This document shows positions 1 through 9,265 of a stretch of DNA of 59,350 nucleotides, in pieces. Positions within the stretch are counted from its first letter, which is position 1. Every line of letters starts with the position of its first letter. The notes beneath the pieces are model-generated. The model was not told where the DNA came from. It was given only the letters and a program-made list of their open reading frames with translations, and did not search any database. Position numbers and translations under genes: made by a program. Origin of the DNA: Flavobacteriales bacterium (GTDB taxonomy: Bacteria > Bacteroidota > Bacteroidia > Flavobacteriales_D > Crocinitomicaceae); NCBI GenBank assembly GCA_947505255.1, contig CANNKP010000002.1, forward strand, positions 1 through 59,350. Reading direction: 5' to 3'.

Positions 1-93
1 AATAGATGTGAGGCCGGGACCTAAAAACAAATGTAAAATCCTCCTTGAATTTCTCTTAGTGATGAATTGTTTAACCTTTTAAATAATGAAATC

Positions 94-447
94 ATGAAAA
101 AAGTAGTTTTAAGCGCATTGTTGTTTATTGCATTAAACAGTAGCGCACAGCTTGGTGTTATTACCCTTAACGGAAAAGAACAAACTTATTACGGACAATG
201 GTTTGTAAGAAACTCTAAAGAATACAAAGATCATTTAATGTATTATGATCAAAGCCAAATTGTCGATTCTGTCTTATTAAATATTTTGGAACCATGGGAA
301 TTATCTCGTTTAGATAGTAAAAAAGACGATGATGGTGATTTGTATTGGGTTGTCGACAATGAAAATGGATTCAGTGCAACGATTTATCTAATAAAGATAG
401 ATGAAAAAGATTCTCAAATTGTAATTGTGACAAGTGAAAATGAGTAA
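94..447 (+). CDS. hypothetical secreted protein
   Basis: ORF; in-frame Met at 94 gives a signal peptide MKKVVLSALLFIALNSSAQ, so the ORF start at 67 is probably too early. Confidence 0.6.
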   Translation: MKKVVLSALLFIALNSSAQLGVITLNGKEQTYYGQWFVRNSKEYKDHLMYYDQSQIVDSVLLNILEPWELSRLDSKKDDDGDLYWVVDNENGFSATIYLIKIDEKDSQIVIVTSENE

Positions 448-622
448 GCTTAATAAATTAAGTTCAAATGGATAAGTGATAATAACAAGAAAAGGTTTCA
501 AAACAAAAGTTCTTGAACAAATACATCCACTTGTTAAATGAAGACCTAATACTTGAAAATAACATATTATTTTATCAGGATGATGATTAGGAAATTGAAT
601 AAATAACTTAAAACAACAAAAA

Positions 623-1252
623 ATGAACAATCAAATAGAAACAAATAACATCTTTCAAAAAATGAATGATCACGCTATAATAACGCGGTATAATCAAGAA
701 CTTGGAAATCCAGGTTGGACAAGTTCGAGAGGTGTTTTTTTAACAGCATTAAACGCTGAATTTAAAGAAAGAGGAATAGACTGTGCGGCAATATCCAACG
801 ATGGAAAAGGGCTGAATTTAAGCAAGGAATATGAGGCATTTATTTCTGGTAAAAAGGTATTTCTGAAAAAGGATTTCCTACAACCTGAAACGCATTTAAA
901 ACTCGAATTCAAAAGCGAAAAAGCAGCTGAAACTGTGGAATGTTATTTTAAAAGAACGCAAGCGCATTCAATTAATTTGTTTCAACTATTAGAAGAAACT
1001 GGTCGAGCGTTGTTGCTTTCGTTTGAGCACGAGCATTTACAAACCACCATCGATGGAACAGGAATTCACAATTATTTAATGGCTGGTTTTGATGAAAACA
1101 ATAAGTTGAATGGTGTGAGCTTTTTCAATCAATCAGGGACTGGAACGTTTGGCATTTTAACACAAGCAAAAAGTGTGTTGATTTTTCACCAAGATCAGTT
1201 TGAATTTTATGCAACTGAGATAGCAAGTTTTGTTTTGGTGAAGGCAATTTAA
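623..1252 (+). CDS. hypothetical protein
   Basis: 209 aa ORF, no recognised motif. Confidence 0.6.
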   Translation: MNNQIETNNIFQKMNDHAIITRYNQELGNPGWTSSRGVFLTALNAEFKERGIDCAAISNDGKGLNLSKEYEAFISGKKVFLKKDFLQPETHLKLEFKSEKAAETVECYFKRTQAHSINLFQLLEETGRALLLSFEHEHLQTTIDGTGIHNYLMAGFDENNKLNGVSFFNQSGTGTFGILTQAKSVLIFHQDQFEFYATEIASFVLVKAI

Positions 1253-1275
1253 ATAATCATTTATACTGCAGAAAT

Positions 1276-1701
1276 ATGAGAAATCAAAGTATGAGTAACC
1301 AAGATATATTTCCCATGAGCGCTGAGAAACGTGCTCAGGGTTATGGAACCTTTCCCTATGTAATCGTTCGTATACAGGGAGCTGTTTACATGCAATTCCC
1401 AATCCACTTTTATACTGAATCAAATCCACAAAAACCAGGATTACGCGTGCGTGTAGATTCGCTAAATGATGAGAAACAAAATTTCCATGACTTATTTAAT
1501 GTGATTCGGCAGTTTGATCAACAAATCAACACTATTGATGCTAAGGCATTGAAAATGTGCTTGGTGCTTTCTCCTCTTGTCTGTCATTTCTTTGAAGACG
1601 ATACATTCAAGTTTTCAGACGAAATACCCGAAGGAGGAAGTTTAATAGACGCTAATTATAAGATGCTCGCTATGAATTCGCCACATTACATAATCGATTA
1701 A
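1276..1701 (+). CDS. hypothetical protein
   Basis: 141 aa ORF, colinear with neighbours; internal Met at 1291 also possible. Confidence 0.55.
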   Translation: MRNQSMSNQDIFPMSAEKRAQGYGTFPYVIVRIQGAVYMQFPIHFYTESNPQKPGLRVRVDSLNDEKQNFHDLFNVIRQFDQQINTIDAKALKMCLVLSPLVCHFFEDDTFKFSDEIPEGGSLIDANYKMLAMNSPHYIID

Positions 1702-1712
1702 CCAGCAACAAC

Positions 1713-2519
1713 ATGAGAAATAATGCAAAAAAAATAATTCTTCATATCCCACATTCTTCTATCAAAATCCCATTGAAGGATGGATTTATTGTCAATGAAG
1801 AAATTCTTGAAAACGAGATACTGATTCTTACTGATTGGTACACCAATGATTTGTTTCATGCGGAAAATCAACATCGAGTGATTACCGATTTTTCACGCAT
1901 TTTTTGTGATGTGGAACGATTCTCGGATGATGGAGAAGAAATCATGGCGCAATTCGGAATGGGTGCTTTATATGAAAAAACCGATTCCGGTGAACCACTT
2001 AGGATTGTTTCAACCGAATTGCGTGAAAGAATTATAAAAGAGTATTATGAACCGCATCATCAAAAATTAACTATTGCAGTTGAAGAACAACTCTATCTTT
2101 TTGGTGATGCTTTGATCCTTGATTGTCATTCTTTTCCTGATATTCCTTTAAATCGGAGTTTGTGTAAAAGTCCAAATCGTCCAGATTTCAATATTGGAAC
2201 GGATAAGTTTCACACCCCTGATAAGCTGATTGAAACGTGTTTTAATTTTTTCAAAAATACTGGCTATACAATTGGAATTGATGTACCCTACACTGGTTCA
2301 ATTGTCCCTATGAAATATTATCAGAAGAATAAAAATATTCAATCAATTATGTTAGAAGTAAACAGAAAGTTATACTTAAAAGAAGACAGTAATGAACCTT
2401 CTGATACCTATGAGCAGACAAGAGGAGTGGTACAAGATTTTATTGGGTTAATATCCGAATGGAGAATACAGAGCAGCCCTCAGTATAATTTTCCAAAAGG
2501 GATCAGGCCAATCTATTAA
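1713..2519 (+). CDS. N-formylglutamate amidohydrolase family protein
   Basis: IILHIPHSSIKIP N-terminus and LILDCHSFPD motif typical of FGase/HutG-like proteins. Confidence 0.8.
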   Translation: MRNNAKKIILHIPHSSIKIPLKDGFIVNEEILENEILILTDWYTNDLFHAENQHRVITDFSRIFCDVERFSDDGEEIMAQFGMGALYEKTDSGEPLRIVSTELRERIIKEYYEPHHQKLTIAVEEQLYLFGDALILDCHSFPDIPLNRSLCKSPNRPDFNIGTDKFHTPDKLIETCFNFFKNTGYTIGIDVPYTGSIVPMKYYQKNKNIQSIMLEVNRKLYLKEDSNEPSDTYEQTRGVVQDFIGLISEWRIQSSPQYNFPKGIRPIY

Positions 2520-2596
2520 ATCAGCCAAGGTGAAACAATATTTTGTTACTTTTTTATTATGCACGCATTTATTTAAAAACCTTAAAAATTAAAGCT

Positions 2597-2770
2597 ATGA
2601 AAACTTCAATAATCGCATTTTTAGCAATCACACTTTGCAAACTAGCTGCATATTCAGAACTTAATGTCAATCATTACTAGCCTCAGTATGAAATTTGGTC
2701 AAATTGCCAAAGAAATGCATCAAAGATTCGTTTCTGCTGTAATTTCCAGTTGGATTATTTTTTCGTATAA
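2597..2770 (+). pseudogene. small secreted-protein ORF interrupted by an in-frame TAG
   Basis: MKTSIIAFLAITLCKLAAYSELNVNHY* followed in the same frame by PQYEIWSNCQRNASKIRFCCNFQLDYFFV*. Confidence 0.25.
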
Positions 2771-2815
2771 ATAGCCCTTTTTGTTGACCGTAAGTAAACA
2801 AAAAGGGCTATTTTT
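2770..2815. terminator. bidirectional intrinsic terminator
   Basis: AATAGCCCTTTTTGTT / AACAAAAAGGGCTATT inverted repeat followed by T-run, upstream of the convergent gene end at 2819. Confidence 0.8.
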
Positions 2816-2818
2816 CGA

Positions 2819-3505
2819 TTATTTCACAGTTGTGATTTCGATTTCCTCATTTTCAGAACCGTTGGTTTCGAAAGCGTTATCATAGAACTTTCCAACTTGC
2901 TTTTTCCAAAATATAATCTTTTCGGCCCTAATATCAACTGTAGTTTTTGGAAGTTGAATTTTTACGGTTTCATTCGATGTGTTTTGGCTTAAAATCCAAT
3001 AGTATCCAAAACTTAACGTAGGACCATCCATTAATTCCTCATTGGATTCAGAAATATACATACCTATTGAACCAGTGTTAGGAACTTTTGTTAAGTCGTT
3101 GATTCCACTAAAAACAATCGGATGACCTTCTAAATCAAAACAATAAACTCTATTACTATTTATCATAAATGCCATAACAACCTGTCCTTCTTGTAATCGG
3201 GCATTGCCACTTGAAAACATTTGATTTCCAGTGTATAAATAGCCATCTGGAGAGGTTACAACTGGTCCATCGTCAGTATATTCAATATGTGCGCCATACG
3301 AATCAACTTCTTCTTCGGAACCGGGCATATAAGGCATGTAATCAAACTCCATTTTAAGTTGTTGAGCGTATTTCGCATTGTTGTTAACAAGGTAGAACCC
3401 AGGTACGAATTCGGTTTGAGAAAAAACCTGAAAGTTAAAGGTAAGTCCAATTAGTATAATTAAATATCTCATTTTCATAGTAGTTATTTTATTTTGTATT
3501 CGCAA
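2819..3505 (-). CDS. hypothetical secreted protein
   Basis: 228 aa ORF with signal peptide (KMRYLIILIGLTFNFQVFSQ). Confidence 0.65.
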   Translation of the reverse strand: MRIQNKITTMKMRYLIILIGLTFNFQVFSQTEFVPGFYLVNNNAKYAQQLKMEFDYMPYMPGSEEEVDSYGAHIEYTDDGPVVTSPDGYLYTGNQMFSSGNARLQEGQVVMAFMINSNRVYCFDLEGHPIVFSGINDLTKVPNTGSIGMYISESNEELMDGPTLSFGYYWILSQNTSNETVKIQLPKTTVDIRAEKIIFWKKQVGKFYDNAFETNGSENEEIEITTVK

Positions 3506-3542
3506 ATATAAAATATATAATGTAAATTATTAATTAGGAAGA

Positions 3543-3705
3543 TAAAAATAATTTATCATGAACATTCAAATCGTCCATTTCGATTTTTTCATCAAGAATT
3601 TTCATTGTCATTTCAATCAAAAAATGTAGGTTTTTGAGGAAGACTTTTTCTCCATTTGCGGCTTCAAGAAACAGGAGTGATGTGAAAGGTAAAACTATAT
3701 TAAAC
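3543..3705. repeat. left copy of imperfect direct repeat flanking the kinase island
   Basis: Shares TAAAAATAATTT...ATTGTCANTTCAATCAAAAAATGTAGGTTTNTGAGGAAGA...TTAAAC with 35581-35742; same orientation and almost the same length. Confidence 0.7.
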
Positions 3706-4061
3706 AACGCTAAATATATAGTAATTAAGAGAAAACTCAGAACCACTCTGAGACGTTTTTAGAGACAGTTCTAAAGCCCCGTATTTATTAAAAAGTAGGG
3801 GGTTTGAATTTTACAATAATACATAACTTGTCTCTTAAATGAAAATCCAGATAACTTAATCCAGATAATTTTATTACAAAGAGCAGATTTTAAGCTTTTT
3901 GATTGATTCTATCATTAGATTATTTATATATTTACAATTGAAAATGACCATTATTCAAAATTCCTCGTTTAAATACAAAGGAATTTTAAATTTTAGTTGA
4001 ATTTTTGAGCTTATTCGTTACCACCCTAAATACTTACTTATTCATTTATAATTTAAATAAA

Positions 4062-4877
4062 ATGACACTGAAAAAGCTATTACTACTTTTTAGTATTGGA
4101 ATGAATTGTTTTGTTTTTGGTCAACGATCAAAAGAAACTATTTTAGGATTAAAAAAAGGAGATAAATGGGTTGATGAAATAACCAATCTGGATAAAAAAA
4201 TCACCGAGAAAACTGATTCATTAAGTTTATTTCAGGACACGGTCACTTCTCAAAAACACACAATTAATAATCTTTCATCCGATTTAAAGACACGCAAAGA
4301 ATTAGATCGTTACAGTAAAATTGGTGATCAATATTGGATGAATACAAACCTTGATGTTACATCATTAAACGATGGGACAAAATTGAGGTTAGCTCAATCA
4401 AAGGAAGATTGGGACGATTGCTTCAATAATAAGATTCCGGCATATTGCATTCACCAGAATGATTCGCTCGAAAAGAATGGGTTATTATATAATATTCATG
4501 CTCTTAACTCAGGCAAATTAGCTCCAGAAGGGCTTTTCATTCCAACAAAACAAGATGTAGACTCATTGATTTCTTCCTTTGGTACGCTTCAATCTTCTGC
4601 ATCTCTTATCTTAAAAAGTAACCAAAAGGACTCATGGGAAAATCCTGGCTTGGATTTATTTAATATGAATATCAATCCAGATGGATTTCGTTTAAATGAT
4701 GGGCATGATTGGTATACAGATAATAAAGTTTATTTTTTCCATGAAGATGTTAAAGAATCAGTATCATTTTTTGTGTTTAGTGGTTTCTCAGATAAGATTA
4801 ATTTTTTGAGTCGAAATATCTCATCGGATAATGTGAATTATGGCATGTATGTGCGATGTTTAAAAGTAAATAAATAA
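4062..4877 (+). CDS. FISUMP (Fib_succ_major)-like secreted protein
   Basis: Signal peptide MTLKKLLLLFSIGMNCFVFGQ; IGDQYWMNTNLDVTSLNDGTKL...GLFIPTKQDVDSL...YGMYVRCLKVNK pattern. Confidence 0.65.
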   Translation: MTLKKLLLLFSIGMNCFVFGQRSKETILGLKKGDKWVDEITNLDKKITEKTDSLSLFQDTVTSQKHTINNLSSDLKTRKELDRYSKIGDQYWMNTNLDVTSLNDGTKLRLAQSKEDWDDCFNNKIPAYCIHQNDSLEKNGLLYNIHALNSGKLAPEGLFIPTKQDVDSLISSFGTLQSSASLILKSNQKDSWENPGLDLFNMNINPDGFRLNDGHDWYTDNKVYFFHEDVKESVSFFVFSGFSDKINFLSRNISSDNVNYGMYVRCLKVNK

Positions 4878-4902
4878 GAAATAAAAACAAAAAAGTATAG
4901 TT

Positions 4903-5553
4903 ATGAATGGTTTTAAGAAATGTAATAACGGTCATTTTTACAAAGAAGATTTAAACGCTTGCCCATATTGTCCGGGAGGTAAGCCTGCAGGAAATAGCAA
5001 TGCTGGAGGGGATTTAGATAAAACAATGATTCCTGGTGCAGGAGGAAATTCTGATACTGCGAAAACAGAAGTTTTTGGTAATACTTCCTTAAGTGGTGAG
5101 CAAACAAAAGTTTTTGGAGGAGGAAATAGCGGTGCAAGTGCTGCACCAAAAGATTTGGGCCGCACCTTTATTGGTGGCGTTACAGATTCTGAAGAAGTGG
5201 ATGATTCTGGAAAAAAAATAGAAACAGCTCCACGATCTGCTAGAAGAATTGTTGGTTGGATTATTTCATACACATTGGATCCAATGGGAGTCGATTATCG
5301 TATTTATGAAGGAAGTAATACAATTGGCAGAAATCCAGGTAATACTATTACAATAACAAAAGATGTCACTATCTCTGGCGAACATGTTAATATATTATTT
5401 AGACAAGGAAAATTTTATGTCAAAGATAAAATGACAGCCAATGGTACTTATTTAGATGGAGAAGAACTTGAGGTTGAAAAGGCGTATCAGATGAAAGATG
5501 GAAATGAATTACGCATTGGAGATACTGTTTTCAAATTTAAATCATGTGATTAA
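4903..5553 (+). CDS. FHA-domain protein with N-terminal Cys motif and Thr-rich linker
   Basis: CNNGHFYKEDLNACPYCPGG; FHA IYEGSNTIGRNPGNTITI...ISGEHVNILF...ANGTYLDGEEL. Confidence 0.85.
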   Translation: MNGFKKCNNGHFYKEDLNACPYCPGGKPAGNSNAGGDLDKTMIPGAGGNSDTAKTEVFGNTSLSGEQTKVFGGGNSGASAAPKDLGRTFIGGVTDSEEVDDSGKKIETAPRSARRIVGWIISYTLDPMGVDYRIYEGSNTIGRNPGNTITITKDVTISGEHVNILFRQGKFYVKDKMTANGTYLDGEELEVEKAYQMKDGNELRIGDTVFKFKSCD

Positions 5554-5581
5554 TTATTAAATAATTTAAATAGTAATCCCC

Positions 5582-7120
5582 ATGAAAAATATCATACTTT
5601 TTCTCCTCATCCTATGCTGTTGGAATAATGTTTCATTTGCACAAAAAACAGGTCTAGATGTTAGAGAACAAAATCTATCTGAATTTCCACTTGTTAAAGG
5701 TAAATTATGGGCGCGGAATCCCGATGGAATAAAAACGGAATCCGTAAGTTTTTATGAAAATGATTTACCTATTGCAATAAATTTTCAGAGTTATACAAAG
5801 GTAGATTCAATTGCTAAAAATAAAAGTATTTTATTTCTGGTTCTTAATACTCCGAATAAAAAGGAGATGGATTGGTATAAAAATGTTTTAAAAGAAGCGA
5901 TAAGAAAAGGGGCAATTCATAAAGGAGACAAAATCGAGATTGTATCATTTGGCTGTAAAGTAAAAGAGCAACTTTTATTTCCGAGTACAATCAATTTTAC
6001 CGATAATGCGGATGCTTTGTTTCATAAAATTGACTCAATTACAATCAATAAAAGACCTAATGTTTGTTCGGAAAGATCACATATTTACCTTGCGATTAGT
6101 GAAGCACTTGAACTTTATAGCACAGTGAATATTAAAATGCCATCTGCAATTTTTGTTTTAGCGGATGACCGAGCATTACAACCTGTTTTTCAAGGAGAAG
6201 AGACAGGTCCACGTTCAAAAAGGTTGAACATTCCAATTTATAGTATCTCTTATTTTAAGAAGAATACCTATTACGATATCAAGGATTTGTGCGCGCAAAC
6301 ATATGGTCTTTATTATAGCGATAGCGAAAATAATAGTGAGACTGCATCAAATAAACTTTTGCAATTTCTAAATGATTTCAATCAACGATATGCAGGTGTT
6401 ATTTATCCATTTAGTTATACATCAACATTCGAAAAAGATGGGAAAACGCATTCAGTTAAAATTGATTCAAAAGAAGGTCAATCAGGCTTTGCACTATTAA
6501 CTCCTAGTAAAAATTTATTCGAATGGATTGCATCAAATATGGTTCTTTCAATCATTCTTTTTATACTTTTTGTAGGAATTGGAATTATTCTTTTTCAGTT
6601 TAACAAGAAAAATAAATTAAAGAAAATTGAACTTGAGTTAAAACAAAAAGAGCAAATGTCTGAAATGGAAAGACATCAGCAAGAATCTGAGATGAAGTTG
6701 AGTAACCAAGAAATGGAGCTAAACCGAATCAAAGAGGAAGAAACGCGTAAGCGAGATTCTGAATTACGCAATCAAAATGAACAAAGTCAAAAAGTGGATG
6801 ACGAACAACAATTGAGAAAAATGTTGGAAAGAGGAAATCTTCCTTGGTTCGAATTCCGTTTTGAGAATGAATCAGGTCAAAGTCAAATAGATTCACCGCG
6901 ATTTACAGTTGGACGTGATGCTTCAAATAATTGGAGAGTAAATCATCCAACAGTTTCTCGCAACCATTTCATTTTGACGTTTAGAGATTACACATACACC
7001 ATAAAAGATTTAGGTAGTTCGAACGGCCTTATCGTTAATGGAAATAAAACGAATGAAATTCAATTGAAACACGGAGATCATATTCAAGTTGGAGATATCT
7101 CATTAACCTTTCATATTTAA
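5582..7120 (+). CDS. membrane protein: secreted VWA-like domain, TM, coiled coil, cytoplasmic FHA
   Basis: Signal peptide; TM WIASNMVLSIILFILFVGIGIILFQF; coiled coil; C-terminal FTVGRDASNNWRVNHPTVSRNHFIL...LGSSNGLIVNG; VWA assignment is by overall pattern only. Confidence 0.75.
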   Translation: MKNIILFLLILCCWNNVSFAQKTGLDVREQNLSEFPLVKGKLWARNPDGIKTESVSFYENDLPIAINFQSYTKVDSIAKNKSILFLVLNTPNKKEMDWYKNVLKEAIRKGAIHKGDKIEIVSFGCKVKEQLLFPSTINFTDNADALFHKIDSITINKRPNVCSERSHIYLAISEALELYSTVNIKMPSAIFVLADDRALQPVFQGEETGPRSKRLNIPIYSISYFKKNTYYDIKDLCAQTYGLYYSDSENNSETASNKLLQFLNDFNQRYAGVIYPFSYTSTFEKDGKTHSVKIDSKEGQSGFALLTPSKNLFEWIASNMVLSIILFILFVGIGIILFQFNKKNKLKKIELELKQKEQMSEMERHQQESEMKLSNQEMELNRIKEEETRKRDSELRNQNEQSQKVDDEQQLRKMLERGNLPWFEFRFENESGQSQIDSPRFTVGRDASNNWRVNHPTVSRNHFILTFRDYTYTIKDLGSSNGLIVNGNKTNEIQLKHGDHIQVGDISLTFHI

Positions 7121-7129
7121 ATTATAGCG

Positions 7130-8455
7130 ATGAAATATAGAAATCATTCAATCACAAATGTTGGTAAAGTAAGAAGTGCCAATGAGGATAATTTTGGAGA
7201 TGCGTTAACTCCAAATGGGCACTTATTTGTTGTGTGTGACGGCATGGGTGGTCACGTTGGAGGTGCAAAAGCTTCCTCTATTGCAGTAGCAAGTATCACT
7301 GAATATTTTATGCGCGAGCAATATGGTAATGTTATTCAAGCAATTGATAGAGCATTGTCTTTTGCAAATGAACAGATCTTTGCCAACGCATTGAGTGAAC
7401 CAGAATTAAAAGGAATGGGCACAACTGCAGTTGTGCTTATCGTTTCAGGAAATGATTGCTTCATTGGCCATGTTGGCGATAGTCGTATTTATTTAAAATC
7501 GAACAATAAATTACACCGCATAACGAAGGACCATTCATTTGTTCAAACGTTAGTGGATTCTGGTGTAATCTCAGATGATGAAGCAGAAAGCCACCCAAAT
7601 AAAAATCAAATTTTAAAAGCACTTGGAACTTCATCTGTGGTTGAAGGAACAATAAGTCAAATGCCTATTCAAGTTAAAACTGGAGATGTATTCTTACTTT
7701 GCTCAGACGGGTTGAATGGAATGGTGAATGATAAAGGAATTGAAATGATGTTGCAAGGAAATAATTTGCAACAAGCAGGAGATGACTTAATTCGCGCAGC
7801 ACTTGATGCTGGTGGAAATGATAACGTTACGGCAACACTTGTTGCAATTGATGAAAGTGTTTATTCCAAATCGATTTTTGTTGATTTTAACCCCGTTAAA
7901 AAGTTTGATGGTGCAAGTACACAAACATATTCTGCAGCGCCTGCACCAAATAAAAGTGTGGGTGGCGTGCTTTTTTCCGCAAAAGGAATCGCATTGATTG
8001 GAACTGTTGTCGTTTTATTAGGTGTTATAGGTTATTTTTTATTGACTGGGAACGAACCGCAAGAAAGAACATTAGCTGGAGATAAAAAAGAAATGGACTC
8101 AACTGTTGCAAATTTACCAACTGTTGAAGATGATAAAGGTGGGGATGAAAAGCCTAAAACGAAGGCTGCTGAAAAACCAAAAATTAAGGCTGAAGCCCCA
8201 AAAAATCAAAAACCAAAAGAAGAAGAAAAACCTAAAGTAGAAGCTGGAAATTCAGCAACAATGAAACAACATACAGTTGCCAAAAACCAAAACTTGAAAG
8301 ATGTATTAACAATATGCAAAGTATACTGTAAAAATCTGACTTTGGAAAAAATTAAATCTGCAAATACTCAATTATCAAAAGAGATAAAAAATCAAGTTGA
8401 TTCAGAAACAGAATTTATTAAAAAAGGTACCACACTTTTTATTCCTTGTGATTAA
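7130..8455 (+). CDS. PP2C-family Ser/Thr phosphatase with TM and C-terminal LysM-like segment
   Basis: VRSANEDNFGD, VCDGMGGHVGG, GHVGDSRIY, LCSDGLNGMV, GGNDNVTATLV; TM GIALIGTVVVLLGVIGYFLL. Confidence 0.92.
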   Translation: MKYRNHSITNVGKVRSANEDNFGDALTPNGHLFVVCDGMGGHVGGAKASSIAVASITEYFMREQYGNVIQAIDRALSFANEQIFANALSEPELKGMGTTAVVLIVSGNDCFIGHVGDSRIYLKSNNKLHRITKDHSFVQTLVDSGVISDDEAESHPNKNQILKALGTSSVVEGTISQMPIQVKTGDVFLLCSDGLNGMVNDKGIEMMLQGNNLQQAGDDLIRAALDAGGNDNVTATLVAIDESVYSKSIFVDFNPVKKFDGASTQTYSAAPAPNKSVGGVLFSAKGIALIGTVVVLLGVIGYFLLTGNEPQERTLAGDKKEMDSTVANLPTVEDDKGGDEKPKTKAAEKPKIKAEAPKNQKPKEEEKPKVEAGNSATMKQHTVAKNQNLKDVLTICKVYCKNLTLEKIKSANTQLSKEIKNQVDSETEFIKKGTTLFIPCD

Positions 8456-9265
8456 TTGAAAAAAATCAATAACATACAAATCATTCAACCATTAAACTCT
8501 GGAGGTACTGCTGAAGTATATTTAGGGGTTGATGTATACACTGGGACTCCGGTGGCTGTAAAGGAACTGAAACCCAGTTTCTTTAAGAGTGAATTTGTAC
8601 GTGAGAAGTTTTTAGAAGAAGCGAATCAATATTTATACTTAGATCATCCCAATATTGTAAAATTGAAAGATTTCATCAAGCACGATGAAACCCATTATTT
8701 GGTCATGGAATATGTTGATGGAAAAAATTTAAGTGATCATATTTCAAAAGTAACAGGGCCAATTCCTATTCAAAATATTGCTTTGTTTTTAAATGAAGTA
8801 CTAAGCGCTATTGGATATGTGCACACGAAAGGATTGATTCATTTGGATATAAAACCTTCAAATATCATGCTGTCCGATAGAAATGAAATAAAAGTCATTG
8901 ATTTTGGAATTTCCCATGACTCCAATGGAAAGGATTTGGACAGTGTTATGGGGAGTCCGTCTTACATGAGTCCAGAGCAGATTGAAGGTAAAAACATTGA
9001 TTTTCGCTCAGACATTTATTCATTGGGGATTACTTTGTATGAAATGGTTACAGGGAAATTGCCATTTTCTAACTGTGAATCGCGGGAAGAAATGTTTTCT
9101 GCAATAAAAAACAATAACCTACCATACGTGAAAGTACCGTACGATTTTGATGAAATTCATCAAGATAAAATAAATAAAATCATTCAAAAGTCAACAAAAA
9201 AAGACATGAAAGATAGGTATCAATCATGTGAAGAATTTCAACTCGATTTACTAGAATTTTTATGA
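8456..9265 (+). CDS. Ser/Thr protein kinase (soluble), HLD variant of HRD motif
   Basis: TTG start abutting the previous stop; VAVKELKP, LIHLDIKPSNIML, VIDFGIS, GSPSYMSPEQ. Confidence 0.9.
   Translation: MKKINNIQIIQPLNSGGTAEVYLGVDVYTGTPVAVKELKPSFFKSEFVREKFLEEANQYLYLDHPNIVKLKDFIKHDETHYLVMEYVDGKNLSDHISKVTGPIPIQNIALFLNEVLSAIGYVHTKGLIHLDIKPSNIMLSDRNEIKVIDFGISHDSNGKDLDSVMGSPSYMSPEQIEGKNIDFRSDIYSLGITLYEMVTGKLPFSNCESREEMFSAIKNNNLPYVKVPYDFDEIHQDKINKIIQKSTKKDMKDRYQSCEEFQLDLLEFL

Noticed and set aside
4913-5273. Minus-strand ORFs of 78 and 111 aa
   Set aside because: Antisense to the Gly/Thr-rich linker of the FHA protein; composition artefact.
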